Shown: piece by piece, positions 47,599-57,353 of the stretch
Position numbering within the stretch: the first letter of the stretch is position 1
Layout: each line of letters starts with the position of its first letter
NCBI RefSeq assembly: GCF_001548035.1
Contig: NZ_AP014723.1
Coordinates: forward strand, 1,550,001-1,614,000
DNA length: 64,000 bases
Reading direction: 5' to 3'
Source of the DNA: Sulfurospirillum sp. UCH001
Lineage (GTDB): Bacteria; Campylobacterota; Campylobacteria; Campylobacterales; Sulfurospirillaceae
The notes under the pieces: generated by a model
The model's database searches: none
Seen by the model: only the letters and a program-made list of their open reading frames with translations
What the model was told of the DNA's origin: nothing
Program-made: the position numbers and the translations under genes

Positions 47599-48735
47599 AT
47601 GTTTAATTTTGATGAGATCGTCGATAGAACCAAAACTCCCTGTGAAAAATGGAATAAATATAAAGGAGCGGATGTTATCCCTGCATGGGTAGCTGATATG
47701 GATTTTAAATCACCTCCATGTGTTATAGAGGCATTGCAACAAAGAGTTGCTGAGGGTGTTTTTGGCTATACCGACATCGATAATGAAACGTATGATGCCA
47801 TCATTGCTTTTCTTAAACACCATTATCAATGGGAAATTAAAAAAGAGTGGCTTGTCTTTACACATGGTGTTGTAAGTAGCATGAATATTGCATGCTTAAC
47901 GATAGAAGGACAAAGCGTTATGACCACAACGCCTATTTATCCGCATTTTATTAAAGCTCCTCGTCATGCCAATAAAGAAGTATTAGCGGTTCGTATGAAA
48001 GAAGAAAATAATCGCTGGGTTTTGGATTTTGAAGCCATGGAAAGAGCTATCAAACCTACGTGTTCACTCTTTATGCTGTGCAATCCCTACAACCCTGCAG
48101 GAACTGTTTTTACAAAAGCTGAGCTAGAACAATTGGGTGCATTTTGTCTGAAACACAACCTAACGATTTGTTCTGATGAAATTCATGCTGATTTATTGTT
48201 AAATTCATCAGCAAAACATATCCCTATCGTTTCATTAAGTGCTGATTTAGAACAAAAAAGCATTACGCTCATGGCTCCTAGTAAAACCTTTAATATTGCA
48301 GGACTTCAAGCCTCATTTGCTGTAATTCCTAATGCTGAACTTCGTAAAAATTTCAAAAGAGTTATGGGAAGTATGGTCGGAGGTATCAATCTTTTGGGCA
48401 TTACGGCACTTAAAGCAGCCTACTTAGAGGGCGATGCATGGCTAAGTGAGTTACGTCTCTACTTAGCAGAGAATCTTAAAATGGTACAAGCTTTTGTAGC
48501 GCGCAATCCAAAGTTAAAACTTCTAGATCAAGAGGCTACATTTTTAGCATGGATCGATGCGTCAGCTCTTGGGGTAGAAAGCCCTTATGAATTTTTCTTG
48601 AACTACGGTGTAGGTCTGAGTGATGGGGAACCTTTTGGCGACAAAAATTTTGTACGATTAAACTTTGGAACACAAAAAAGTGTTTTAGAAACCATCTTAA
48701 ATCGCATGCAAAAGGCAGTGGACAGCGTATGTTAA
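47599..48735 (+). CDS. PatB/MalY-like cystathionine beta-lyase
   Basis: 378 residues, a PLP-dependent class I/II aminotransferase-fold lyase. It starts NFDEIVDRTKTPCEKWNKY, typical of the PatB/MalY group; VIPAWVADMDF, FTHGVVSSMN, LCNPYNPAGTVF, CSDEIHADLL, and the PLP lysine in APSKTFNIAGLQ follow. Expected reaction: cystathionine or cysteine to pyruvate, ammonia and a thiol. AAAGGAC lies upstream, right after the structured element. The next gene overlaps its end by 7 bases. Confidence 0.9.
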   Translation: MFNFDEIVDRTKTPCEKWNKYKGADVIPAWVADMDFKSPPCVIEALQQRVAEGVFGYTDIDNETYDAIIAFLKHHYQWEIKKEWLVFTHGVVSSMNIACLTIEGQSVMTTTPIYPHFIKAPRHANKEVLAVRMKEENNRWVLDFEAMERAIKPTCSLFMLCNPYNPAGTVFTKAELEQLGAFCLKHNLTICSDEIHADLLLNSSAKHIPIVSLSADLEQKSITLMAPSKTFNIAGLQASFAVIPNAELRKNFKRVMGSMVGGINLLGITALKAAYLEGDAWLSELRLYLAENLKMVQAFVARNPKLKLLDQEATFLAWIDASALGVESPYEFFLNYGVGLSDGEPFGDKNFVRLNFGTQKSVLETILNRMQKAVDSVC

Positions 48736-49607
48736 AACAATTACTCTTTGGGCTTTTAACCGCCCTTAGTCTTTATGGCGGAACACACATTGTGGTTTTG
48801 GGAGATCCTCATCTCCCAGGAAAACATCCTCAAATGAAAGAGGAAGTTTTAGAGCATATCAATGAATGGAAAGACGTTGACATGGTTGTGGCTATGGGTG
48901 ATCTCTGTTCTAAAACAGGCACTGTTGAGGAATATACTTATATAAAAACCTATTTTGCAAAATTAAAAAAGTCTCTTTCTGTCATTACAGGCAATCATGA
49001 TTTTATCTACATGGACGAATTAGACAGCAATGACAAGCTTCAACACGCTTCAAAAGAAATTCAAGAGGCAAAACTAAAACGCTTTCAAACAACATTTAAT
49101 TTGCCAAAACTTTACTACAGTATGGTTAAAGAGTCCTATCTGCTTCTTTTTCTCTCAGCAGACGATCCCAACCATCTTGCAGAACTCTCAAAGGAACAGT
49201 TGGCTTGGCTTGAGCAAGAGCTTCAATCACACCCTAAAATGCCAACAATTGTCTTTTTTCATGCACCTCTTGATAATACCTTAGAGACGTATAACCGTTG
49301 GGTCAATACTCCTAATTTTGTTGCTCAACCTAAAAAGAAAATTCACGAACTTCTCCAAGCAAACCCACAACTTTTTTTATGGGTGAGTGGACATACACAT
49401 ACTTCTGCGAAAGAAGCAAGTTTTGCCTCAAAAGTCAATCAGTATGAACATGTCACCAACATCCACAACAGTGACATGAATAAAGATATTATTTGGACAA
49501 ATTCGTTGTTTTTAGAGGAAAATTTTGTTAGCATAAAAACATACGATCATAGCAAACAAGAGTGGATTGATACGCTTGATCGTCATATTGCTGTACCAAA
49601 ATTTTAG
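48729..49607 (+). CDS. exported metallophosphoesterase
   Basis: 292 residues with a signal peptide (1-17). The calcineurin-like motifs are in order: GDPHLPG (usually GDxH), VAMGDLCSK, GNHDF and WVSGHTHTS, with HAPLDN between. It is therefore a periplasmic two-metal phosphoesterase; the substrate is unknown (nucleotides or phospholipids are common). Its start lies inside the end of the patB-like gene, so they are translated together. Confidence 0.88.
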   Translation: MLKQLLFGLLTALSLYGGTHIVVLGDPHLPGKHPQMKEEVLEHINEWKDVDMVVAMGDLCSKTGTVEEYTYIKTYFAKLKKSLSVITGNHDFIYMDELDSNDKLQHASKEIQEAKLKRFQTTFNLPKLYYSMVKESYLLLFLSADDPNHLAELSKEQLAWLEQELQSHPKMPTIVFFHAPLDNTLETYNRWVNTPNFVAQPKKKIHELLQANPQLFLWVSGHTHTSAKEASFASKVNQYEHVTNIHNSDMNKDIIWTNSLFLEENFVSIKTYDHSKQEWIDTLDRHIAVPKF

Positions 49608-49649
49608 GTAAAAATAGCTAATATGCCGCACATTTTTATGAGGATATGA

Positions 49650-50270
49650 ATGAGACTGTACCTATTTGCCTTATGCACATGCTTGTTTTTATTGAGCGGT
49701 TGTGCTCAAAAAGAGTTTACACAAAATGCTCCTGAAGTACCACAAGCGAAGGATGATACTCCAAAACGTCAAGAAATCATCAAAAATGCAATGAAACATC
49801 AAGGTAAAAAAGATGGAGGCGATTGTTCAGGCTTTGTCACACTTGTCAATCAAGAAAGCACTCAGCCCTACTTTACAACTGCTGAGCTGAACGGCTATTT
49901 TGAAGATGCAAGACGCTCTTTAGCCATCTATAACCTCCTTGATGACCAAAATCGTCTTTATCAAGAAAAACCTAAAGTTGGGGACTTAATCTTTTTTGCA
50001 AATACCGTAAAACGATACGCAAAAGCAAAAAAGAGTATTGACAATATCACTCATATTGGTATCATTACTAAAATTGATCCTGATGATACGGTCTATTTTA
50101 TTCACCACACAAAAGGAAAAAATTTGATTAGCCAAATGAATCTTAACTATCCGACTGTTGCAATGTATGATAATAAAGTGGTCAACTCCTATATGGAAAA
50201 ATGCCCTAAAAATGAAGGACATCAATGTTTAGCACCTGCCTATTTCAGTGCCTATGGAAAAATTAAATGA
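49650..50270 (+). CDS. NlpC/P60 lipoprotein, first tandem copy
   Basis: 206 residues with lipobox LSGC19. The NlpC/P60 catalytic Cys is in GGDCSGFVTLVN, and the later THIGIITK and YFIHHTKGKN provide the His region. It would cut peptidoglycan stem peptides in the periplasm. The next gene is a diverged duplicate that overlaps by 4 bases (ATGA). TGAGGAT precedes the ATG. Confidence 0.87.
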   Translation: MRLYLFALCTCLFLLSGCAQKEFTQNAPEVPQAKDDTPKRQEIIKNAMKHQGKKDGGDCSGFVTLVNQESTQPYFTTAELNGYFEDARRSLAIYNLLDDQNRLYQEKPKVGDLIFFANTVKRYAKAKKSIDNITHIGIITKIDPDDTVYFIHHTKGKNLISQMNLNYPTVAMYDNKVVNSYMEKCPKNEGHQCLAPAYFSAYGKIK

Positions 50271-51034
50271 GAATTATTTCACTTAGTTTAGCAGCGTTAT
50301 TATTATGTGGTTGTGCACCAAAAAGTGTCGAAGTTTCTCCTGCCGTTGCTGGGATGCAACAAGAGCATCTAGAACCTAAAATGTATCTTGAAGAGAGACC
50401 AACAAAAGAATTTGCACTTAAAAAAGAGCGTGAAAGTTTTGACTTACGTCCAGTTCCTGAACTCTCCAAACGTGAAGCCATTGTTGAAAATGCCATGATG
50501 TATCTAGGTAAACGTGATGGAGGCGATTGTTCAGGCTTTGTCAATCTTGTCAATTTCAAATCAGGACTTCCTTTTTATGACAATAAAGAGTTAAGCCAAA
50601 GTTATGACAATGCTCGCAAATCGCGTGCTATGTTCAATCTTATGAACAAAAAAGGCAATGCGTTTGAAGCAAGACTCCCTAACATAGGAGACCTTGTCTT
50701 TTTTGAAAATACGGAAAGACGCCCTGCTGTAAAACCGCAAAAAACAAAAGGTGGAAAAGAGAAGGCACCTGCAAAGCAGCCTGTGGTCAATGTAACTGAA
50801 AACATAACACACGTTGGTATTGTTACAAAAGTAGAGCCTGATGGAACCGTTGAATTTATCCACCATTCAAATGGAAAGAATATCTTAGATTATATGAACT
50901 TTAATTTCCCAATGCTCACTCATAAAGATGGCAAAAAAATCAACACCTATATGAAACGCTGCCCTTCTAAAGGTGGTGCTGCTCAGCCACAGTGTATGAA
51001 TATCGCTTTCTTTGTAGCATATGGAACGTTTTAA
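50267..51034 (+). CDS. NlpC/P60 lipoprotein, second tandem copy
   Basis: 255 residues with lipobox LLCGC17. The core repeats that of the upstream gene: GKRDGGDCSGFVNLVN (catalytic Cys), GDLVFFENT, THVGIVTKVEPDGTVEFIHHSNGKN. It carries a basic insertion (RRPAVKPQKTKGGKEKAPAK) between the Cys and His regions that the first copy lacks. The tail KRCPSKGG ... QCMNIAFFVAYGTF also matches the first copy (KCPKNEG ... QCLAPAYFSAYG). The pair arose by duplication. Confidence 0.87.
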   Translation: MRIISLSLAALLLCGCAPKSVEVSPAVAGMQQEHLEPKMYLEERPTKEFALKKERESFDLRPVPELSKREAIVENAMMYLGKRDGGDCSGFVNLVNFKSGLPFYDNKELSQSYDNARKSRAMFNLMNKKGNAFEARLPNIGDLVFFENTERRPAVKPQKTKGGKEKAPAKQPVVNVTENITHVGIVTKVEPDGTVEFIHHSNGKNILDYMNFNFPMLTHKDGKKINTYMKRCPSKGGAAQPQCMNIAFFVAYGTF

Positions 51035-51059
51035 AACCTTACATGTAAGGTTTTAAAAC
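51028..51059 (+). terminator. terminator after the NlpC/P60 pair
   Basis: A perfect 14-bp stem (GTTTTAAAACCTTA and its inverse) around CATG, including the stop codon. It is self-complementary on both strands. Confidence 0.65.
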
Positions 51060-51065
51060 ATCTTT

Positions 51066-51823
51066 CTATAACGCCTTAATCCACAAAGCCACTTCTTCCA
51101 TACTCTCATTCACTGTTCCCATATGGTCTGCATTAACAATTGAATAATGACTTTTAGATGTTTTAGGTAGTGCATCAAAAATTTCCATACCGTTTTTTCA
51201 GTCAGTGGATCTTGTTTTCCGACTACATATAAAACAGGTGTATTTTGAGGTAATTGTTTAGCTCTTAATGACATGGCACTTAACCCATCAGGTGAGAAAA
51301 AGCTGTAATAAACATCTGCACGCATCTGCCTTGTAAATTGTTTGCCAACGTTAAGATCAGCAAAAGATGCTGTTTCAGAACCTTTCCCCTCATCTATCAT
51401 TGATTTAGCTAAATCAACACTTGATTTATAAGGAGCAATTGTTTTATCGGGATTATGTCCTGGTGCTAATAATACTAAAGCATCAACGGGATGAAAACTC
51501 GCATACGCTAAAGCAACGTTAGAGCCCATACTATGTCCAATAACAACGATCTGCTTCACACCTTTAGCTTTAAGCTCTTTGACACAGTCATCAACTTCTT
51601 GTAAGGATGCTTCGTACGTTTTATCAATATACCGATTTTTTGACCATGGCATATCTTTAGCAAGAACAACAAAACCAGCTCGTTCAAAATAACTTTGAAA
51701 ACTATCCCATGACTTTGATGCTGTTCCTGTTTTGCCATGAAGGAGTAAAACACCTGTCGTTTTGGGTTCAAAAGCAAACAAAGATACACTCAAACACATC
51801 ATTAAAAAGAACAACTTACGCAT
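51066..51823 (-). pseudogene. exported alpha/beta hydrolase, frameshifted near its end
   Basis: From ATG 51823 (behind GGAGAG) it encodes a signal peptide, the oxyanion region LLLHGKTG, the nucleophile elbow GHSMGSN and the acid GKQDPLT. After GAAAAAACGG (A6 at 51198-51193) the original frame gives 30 unrelated residues and stops at 51110. Adding one A gives NGMEIFDALPKTSKSHYSI, then VNADHMGT with the missing catalytic His, and a normal end at 51066, 252 residues in total. As written, the product lacks its catalytic His. It could be a pseudogene, a slippage site or a sequencing error. Confidence 0.82.
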
Positions 51824-51900
51824 TTTTATCTCTCCGTTATACATTTATATCCACTATAACGAAAGAATTTTGAAAAAAATCTATAAAAAAAGAAGTAGCT

Positions 51901-51922
51901 AAGAGGTGCGCTTGCACCTCTT
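51901..51922 (-). terminator. terminator after the LOG-family gene
   Basis: AAGAGGTGC pairs with GCACCTCTT around GCTT; on the minus strand it is followed by AGCTACTTCTTTTTTT. Confidence 0.75.
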
Positions 51923-51963
51923 TAAAGATGGTGTATATTTCGAGGAAAACTAGACTTTTATAC

Positions 51964-52527
51964 TTAATAAGTTTTAATAGCAGGAGCGACAAATCCGAGC
52001 ATTTTATGAATTAATTGCTCATAGTTATCATCAACATAAAAGACATTTCGTGAGCGTTCTTGCAGAAATTTCTCACGTACCATATGATCAAACAACTCAA
52101 TGAGTTTATTGTAATAACCATTGATATTTAGAACGCCACAAGGCTTTTGCAATATTCCAATTTGATTCCATGTAAAGACTTCAAAAAATTCTTCCAACGT
52201 CCCTGGACCTCCGGGTAAAGCGATAAATCCATCGGCTAATTCCATCATTTTTGCTTTGCGTTCATGCATTGTTTCAACACGAATAAGTTGCGTTAATCCT
52301 TTGTGTGCAATTTCTCTTTGCTCTAATAGTGTAGGGATAACACCTATAACCTCTCCGCCTTCAGAAAGTATTGTATCTGCGATTGTGCCCATAATACCAA
52401 CACTTGCGCCACCATAAATCAATGTAATATTATTTTTGGCTAAGAACTTTCCGAGCGCTATAGCCTGCTCTTTATAAATTTCATGTGCTCCTAGACTTGA
52501 GCCACAATAAACTGCAATACGTTTCAT
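51964..52527 (-). CDS. LOG-family nucleotide phosphoribohydrolase
   Basis: 187 residues from ATG 52527 (behind AAAGGA; TTG 52530 is in frame). Rossmann-type fold with VYCGSSLG near the start, LIYGGASVGIMG, and the diagnostic PGGPGTLEEFFEV catalytic motif (GGxGTxxE). Homologues remove ribose phosphate from nucleoside monophosphates such as cytokinin precursors; in most bacteria the real substrate is unclear. Transcribed alone, ending in a clear terminator. Confidence 0.9.
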   Translation of the reverse strand: MKRIAVYCGSSLGAHEIYKEQAIALGKFLAKNNITLIYGGASVGIMGTIADTILSEGGEVIGVIPTLLEQREIAHKGLTQLIRVETMHERKAKMMELADGFIALPGGPGTLEEFFEVFTWNQIGILQKPCGVLNINGYYNKLIELFDHMVREKFLQERSRNVFYVDDNYEQLIHKMLGFVAPAIKTY

Positions 52528-52619
52528 CAAAATCCTTTAAACATAAAATACAAGCAACCATAGTATTCTTTTCAGAATTAATAACTAACAAAAAAATTGA
52601 AGTGATTTAAAAAATGAAG

Positions 52620-52641
52620 AAGAGGTGCTTTCACACCTCTT
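52620..52641 (-). terminator. terminator after purL
   Basis: AAGAGGTG pairs with CACCTCTT around a 6-base loop; the minus strand continues CTTCATTTTTTAAATC. Confidence 0.75.
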
Positions 52642-52650
52642 GAAGATCAA

Positions 52651-54852
52651 TTAGATATCTTGCTCAATGACTTCAGCAAAACGGTTGAAGTAACGCTCAC
52701 AAATGGCTTCTACTGATTTTGAAACATCATTACATGTGAAGTTTGCTCCACCAACTGTACCAATTTTTGCAACATTTAAACCAATAGTCTTTGCCATTGC
52801 TTCAAAGCCAGCTTCGTCATTCACTTCAACGATAGCACGAGAGAAACTCTCTGCAAAAATATCTTTGGCATCATTAAGCGCAATCTTTGCTGTAACACCT
52901 TTTTTGCTTTTTGCTGCCATTTTAGCAAGTGCAATAGCGATACCACCAACATTGACATCTTTAGCAGCATTGAGGAAGCCTTTTTTATTTGCTTCAATGA
53001 CAAGTTCCCATAATTTCAACTCTTTATCATAATCAAGAGGAGCAAGTGTACCTTCAACTTTGCCAAACAACTCTTTCATATACAAGCTTCCGCCAAAATC
53101 ACTATTGGTATCGCCGATGAGATAAAGGCTAGCACCCTCTTTTTGGAAACTAGATGGAAGCGTTTTGTTTGCATCATCGTTTAGTCCTACCATAACAATC
53201 GCAGGCGTTGGGAAAACACCAATACCATTGGTTTCATTGTAAAGCGATACGTTACCACTAACAACTGGTGTGTTTAGTTTTGCACATGCCTCTTTGATGC
53301 CGTAACATCCCTGTGCAAACTGCCACATAACTTCTGGATTTTCAGGATTACCGTAGTTTAGACAGTCTGTAATAGCAAGAGGTCTAGCACCACTCATTGC
53401 AACGTTTCTTCCACTTTCCGCAACAGCTGCTGCTGCGCCCATTTTAGGGTCGATGTAGTTATAACGTGGGTTACAGTCACTACTCATAGAAAGTGCTTTA
53501 CCATTCTCTTTAATACGAATAACGCTTGCATCTAGGCTACCAGGTGCTTTAATCGTATTGGTTTGAACGGTTGAATCATATTGGTCAAAAATCCATGATT
53601 TATCGCTGACTTCTACAGAATTTAACAGGGTATCAAACGCTTTTTGGTTATCTACTTTTGCAAAATCATTAATCGTTGTGTTTTTAATAGAAGCTAAGTA
53701 AGCTGGCTCTTGTGTTGGTCTGTCATAAATTGGTGCTTGCTCACTCACTGGTTGTACTGGCATATCGGCTACTTTCTCACCATGCCAGAAGAGCTCCATA
53801 TGACCTGTATTGGTTACTTCACCGATGATTTCAGCGTTTAGATCCCATTTTCTAAAGATCTCAACCACTTTATCTTCATACCCTTTTTTAGCACAGATAA
53901 GCATTCTCTCTTGAGATTCTGAAAGCATAAACTCAAATGGTTGCATGCCCTCTTCACGTGCTGGAACTTTATCTAGGTGCATAATCATACCGCTGCCACT
54001 ACGTCCTGCCATCTCAAATGAACTTGATGTAAGACCCGCAGCACCCATGTCTTGAATACCCACGATATAGTCTGTTTTAAAGAGCTCTAAACACGCTTCA
54101 AGTAAAAGTTTCTCTGCAAATGGATCACCAACTTGAACCGTTGGACGAAGGCTTTTATTCGCTTCTGTAAAGCTATCGCTTGCCATAACCGCACCACCAA
54201 GACCATCACGACCTGTTTTTGAACCAACATAAACAACAGGGTTACCGATACCCTCAGCACGTCCGTAGAAAATTTCATCGCTTTTTGCAAGACCAAGGGT
54301 AAACGCATTAACCAGAATGTTTCCGTTGTAGCTCTCATCAAAGAATGTCTCACCACCGATGGTTGGAACACCCATACAGTTACCATAACCACCAATGCCC
54401 GCAACAACACCGCGCACAAGGTAGCGTTGGTGATGTGAAGTATCGTCATTATTTGTAACATTACCAAAACGAAGAGAGTTCATGTTCGCAACGGGGCGAG
54501 CACCCATAGTAAAGACGTCTCTTAAAATTCCACCCACACCTGTTGCTGCTCCTTGATAAGGTTCAATAAAGCTTGGATGGTTGTGAGATTCCATTTTAAA
54601 GACAGCAGCCATGCCGTCACCTACATCGATGACACCCGCATTTTCACCTGGTCCTTGAATAACCCATGGTGCTTTCGTTGGAAAACCATTGAGGTATTTT
54701 TTGCTAGACTTGTAAGAGCAGTGCTCACTCCACATGGATGAGAAGATACCGATCTCTAGCATATTAGGCTCACGTCCTAAAATGTTCAAAATATTTTCAT
54801 ATTCGTCTTTTGTCAACTTATGTTTTTTTAACACTGCGTCTAAATTTTCCAT
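52651..54852 (-). CDS. purL: PurL, FGAM synthase large subunit
   Basis: 733 residues, the small (non-fused) type of PurL that works with PurQ and PurS. It turns FGAR into FGAM using ATP and ammonia from PurQ. Motifs: [60 protein letters not shown] and the second-half ADGF-like [15 protein letters not shown]. Its partner purQ ends at base 84 of the window, 52 kb away. Confidence 0.97.
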   Translation of the reverse strand: MENLDAVLKKHKLTKDEYENILNILGREPNMLEIGIFSSMWSEHCSYKSSKKYLNGFPTKAPWVIQGPGENAGVIDVGDGMAAVFKMESHNHPSFIEPYQGAATGVGGILRDVFTMGARPVANMNSLRFGNVTNNDDTSHHQRYLVRGVVAGIGGYGNCMGVPTIGGETFFDESYNGNILVNAFTLGLAKSDEIFYGRAEGIGNPVVYVGSKTGRDGLGGAVMASDSFTEANKSLRPTVQVGDPFAEKLLLEACLELFKTDYIVGIQDMGAAGLTSSSFEMAGRSGSGMIMHLDKVPAREEGMQPFEFMLSESQERMLICAKKGYEDKVVEIFRKWDLNAEIIGEVTNTGHMELFWHGEKVADMPVQPVSEQAPIYDRPTQEPAYLASIKNTTINDFAKVDNQKAFDTLLNSVEVSDKSWIFDQYDSTVQTNTIKAPGSLDASVIRIKENGKALSMSSDCNPRYNYIDPKMGAAAAVAESGRNVAMSGARPLAITDCLNYGNPENPEVMWQFAQGCYGIKEACAKLNTPVVSGNVSLYNETNGIGVFPTPAIVMVGLNDDANKTLPSSFQKEGASLYLIGDTNSDFGGSLYMKELFGKVEGTLAPLDYDKELKLWELVIEANKKGFLNAAKDVNVGGIAIALAKMAAKSKKGVTAKIALNDAKDIFAESFSRAIVEVNDEAGFEAMAKTIGLNVAKIGTVGGANFTCNDVSKSVEAICERYFNRFAEVIEQDI

Positions 54853-54913
54853 GGATTGTTGCCCTATGTGATGTAATTAAAATGGGCTTATTGTACAAAA
54901 AAGGAGCTAAAAG

Positions 54914-56803
54914 TTAGTTTTGACGAAACGTTTCCTCCAAAACTTCGCAGCTAAGAGGCTTTGCAAAGAGGTAGCCTTGCATACTATCACATCCATTTTG
55001 AATAAGAAATCTTTTTTGTTCTTCTGTCTCAACCCCTTCAGCGAGCACTTCTAATTCAAGTGTTTTGCCTAGAGCTATAATCGCTTTTGAAATTGCTTGA
55101 TCGTCACTATCATAAGGCAAATCTTTGATAAAAGAGCGATCAATTTTGAGTTTATGTAATGGTAGTTGTTTGAGATAACTCATAGATGAATAGCCTGTTC
55201 CAAAATCATCAATTGAAATTTTATAACCAATGTTCTCTAACTTTTGTAGCGTTTTCGAAACATGTTCAGGATTACTCATAAAACAACTTTCTGTCACTTC
55301 TAACTCAATTCTTTGAGCATTGATGCCTACTTCTTGACGTATAACTTCTATTTTTTCAACAAACTCTTCTTCTTCGATTTGAACATTAGAGATATTAATG
55401 GCCATAATTCCATCAAAGAAAGCATGTTCATCCCAATATTTCATTTTTTGCAATGCTTTTTTAAAGACAAGCAGACCAAGAGGTATAATGAGGCGAGTCT
55501 CTTCAGCTCTTGGTATAAAATGGTTAGGTAAAACCAACCCATCGATAGGATGTTGCCATCTTACTAAAGCTTCTAAGCCTACCATTTTGTTATTATGAAG
55601 ATTGATTTGAGGCTGGTAATAAATTACAAATTCATCATTTTCAATGGCACGTTTAAGTTCATTATCAAGTTTTGAGATATTTAAAAGCTGTTCTGTCATA
55701 GATGCCGTATAGAAAACATAACTTTTTTGTAGGTTATTTTTAGCTTCATACATTGCTGTATCAGCGTTTTTGAAGAGTGTTTCAAAACTACTTCCATCTC
55801 TTGGCGAACATGTTACACCCATGCTAGCATTGACTTTAAATTGTTCATCTCCTATCTCAATTGGCACTTCTAAGCTCGCAATCAATTTTTTACATAAAAG
55901 TTCAACCTCTAAATTTTCACGTGTTAAGATAACAAACTCATCTCCACCTACACGTGCAATAAAATCAGATTCATGCAATACAGACTTCAAACGCTCAGCA
56001 ACGACTTGGATAACTTTATCGCCAGTGGTGTGTCCATACATATCATTGATGGTTTTAAAACGATCCAAATCTAAAAATAAAAAGCAAAGTTCTGGCTCTT
56101 CAATCAAACGTTTTTCGAGTTCTTGTTTTAAATACACACGATTAGGTAACTTTGTTAAAGGATCATTGAGTGCTAAAAAAAGCATCTCTTTTTGTGCATT
56201 CTTACGACTACTGATATCACGATGTGTCCCCGCCAATCTTAATGGCTCACCCGTGTTTTCATCGCGTTCAACCACAGCACCTGAGCCTTCAATCCATACC
56301 CAATGGCTATCCGCATGACGCATACGAAACTCTATCACATAGGGTAAATTATTTTTAATAGTATATTCAACTGCTTTTTGTGCAATCATCCTATCTTCTG
56401 GATGAATTCGCTCTGACCAATCTGTATCCAATTGCTCGATATCTTTACGTTTTAAGCCTAAAAAAGAGAGCCATGTATCATTAACAATATGCTTATGATT
56501 GACATAGTCCCAGTCCCAATATCCAAGATTTGCCCCTTGTATAACGTACTCTAGACGTTGTTCATGTTCCTTCAGTTTTTTTTGCATCGATACGATTTGG
56601 AAAATTTTTGCTTTAATAAGCCCGTAAAGAAGTAAGGAAGTAATAACAACAAAGAAAAAACCTTTATAGGTTGAAAGCGTTGCAAATACAGTTACATTAT
56701 CAACAAAATATTCAACTGCATGATCGGAAAAGAAAATCCACAACGTTGCGAAAAGCGCATAAATTAGAACTATTCGCCATGGACTCACACTAATACGACG
56801 CAT
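54914..56803 (-). CDS. membrane PAS-GGDEF-EAL protein
   Basis: About 629 residues from ATG 56803 (GGGAGC upstream; GTG 56806 is in frame). Two membrane helices (about 10-27 and 42-65), a PAS domain with PAC (DWDYVNHKHIVNDTW ... EFRMRHADSHWVWIEGSG), a GGDEF domain with an intact VGGDEF, and an EAL domain with EALVRWQHP, DDFGTGYSS and KIDRSFIKDL. Both c-di-GMP making and breaking motifs look intact; the net activity cannot be read. Divergent from tatB. Confidence 0.93.
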   Translation of the reverse strand: MRRISVSPWRIVLIYALFATLWIFFSDHAVEYFVDNVTVFATLSTYKGFFFVVITSLLLYGLIKAKIFQIVSMQKKLKEHEQRLEYVIQGANLGYWDWDYVNHKHIVNDTWLSFLGLKRKDIEQLDTDWSERIHPEDRMIAQKAVEYTIKNNLPYVIEFRMRHADSHWVWIEGSGAVVERDENTGEPLRLAGTHRDISSRKNAQKEMLFLALNDPLTKLPNRVYLKQELEKRLIEEPELCFLFLDLDRFKTINDMYGHTTGDKVIQVVAERLKSVLHESDFIARVGGDEFVILTRENLEVELLCKKLIASLEVPIEIGDEQFKVNASMGVTCSPRDGSSFETLFKNADTAMYEAKNNLQKSYVFYTASMTEQLLNISKLDNELKRAIENDEFVIYYQPQINLHNNKMVGLEALVRWQHPIDGLVLPNHFIPRAEETRLIIPLGLLVFKKALQKMKYWDEHAFFDGIMAINISNVQIEEEEFVEKIEVIRQEVGINAQRIELEVTESCFMSNPEHVSKTLQKLENIGYKISIDDFGTGYSSMSYLKQLPLHKLKIDRSFIKDLPYDSDDQAISKAIIALGKTLELEVLAEGVETEEQKRFLIQNGCDSMQGYLFAKPLSCEVLEETFRQN

Positions 56804-56924
56804 CACTAAGCTCCCACTTTTGAGTTTTCAGTTGTATTATACTGTACGTTCGTGACATTTATATTATTTTGATAAAAATTCAGATAAAATCCAACCTTAA
56901 TTTAACTTAGAGGCGGTACCTTTT

Positions 56925-57353
56925 ATGTTTGGTATGGGAATAGGAGAAATCCTTGTTATCGCAATTATTGCAATTATATTTTTAGGGCCAGAAAAGCTTC
57001 CTGAAGCTATGGTCAAAGGTGCAAAATTTTTCAAATCATTTAAAAACAGCATCAATGACGTCAAAAGTAGCTTTGAGCAAGAGATGAAAATTCAAGAGCT
57101 TAAAGAAGAAGCACTTACGTATAAGAAAAAGTTGGATGAAGCTACTAGTAGCGCTCGTAAAGTGATTACATTTGATGAACTCGAAGAAATCAAGAAAACA
57201 ACGCAAGGTGTTAATGACTCTTTAAAAGAGTTGGAGAACAGTGTAAAAGAGAGTGCATCTCTTGAAGCACCAAAACCTGTAACAACACCAGAGACAATTC
57301 AAGTGCAAGCTGTTGAAAAACCAAAAGAGACAAAAAAAGAGGAAAATGTATAA
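56925..57353 (+). CDS. tatB: TatB, twin-arginine translocase subunit
   Basis: 142 residues: a short N-terminal membrane helix with the TatA/B pattern (GMGIGEILVIAIIAIIFLGPEKLPEAMVK, shown as the region 3-31), an amphipathic helix (AKFFKSFKNSINDVKSSFEQE) and a long acidic/lysine-rich tail ending EKPKETKKEENV. It overlaps tatC by one base. Together with TatC it recognises folded precursors carrying twin-arginine signals. Confidence 0.93.
   Translation: MFGMGIGEILVIAIIAIIFLGPEKLPEAMVKGAKFFKSFKNSINDVKSSFEQEMKIQELKEEALTYKKKLDEATSSARKVITFDELEEIKKTTQGVNDSLKELENSVKESASLEAPKPVTTPETIQVQAVEKPKETKKEENV

Noticed and set aside
51185-51205. Programmed -1 frameshift in the hydrolase gene
   Set aside because: The heptamer in frame is A_AAA_ACG, which does not fit the X_XXY_YYZ rule, so I call only a frameshift.
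56869-56890. FNR-type site TTGATAAAAATTCA before tatB
   Set aside because: The right half matches poorly and it lies against the likely -10, not at -41.5.
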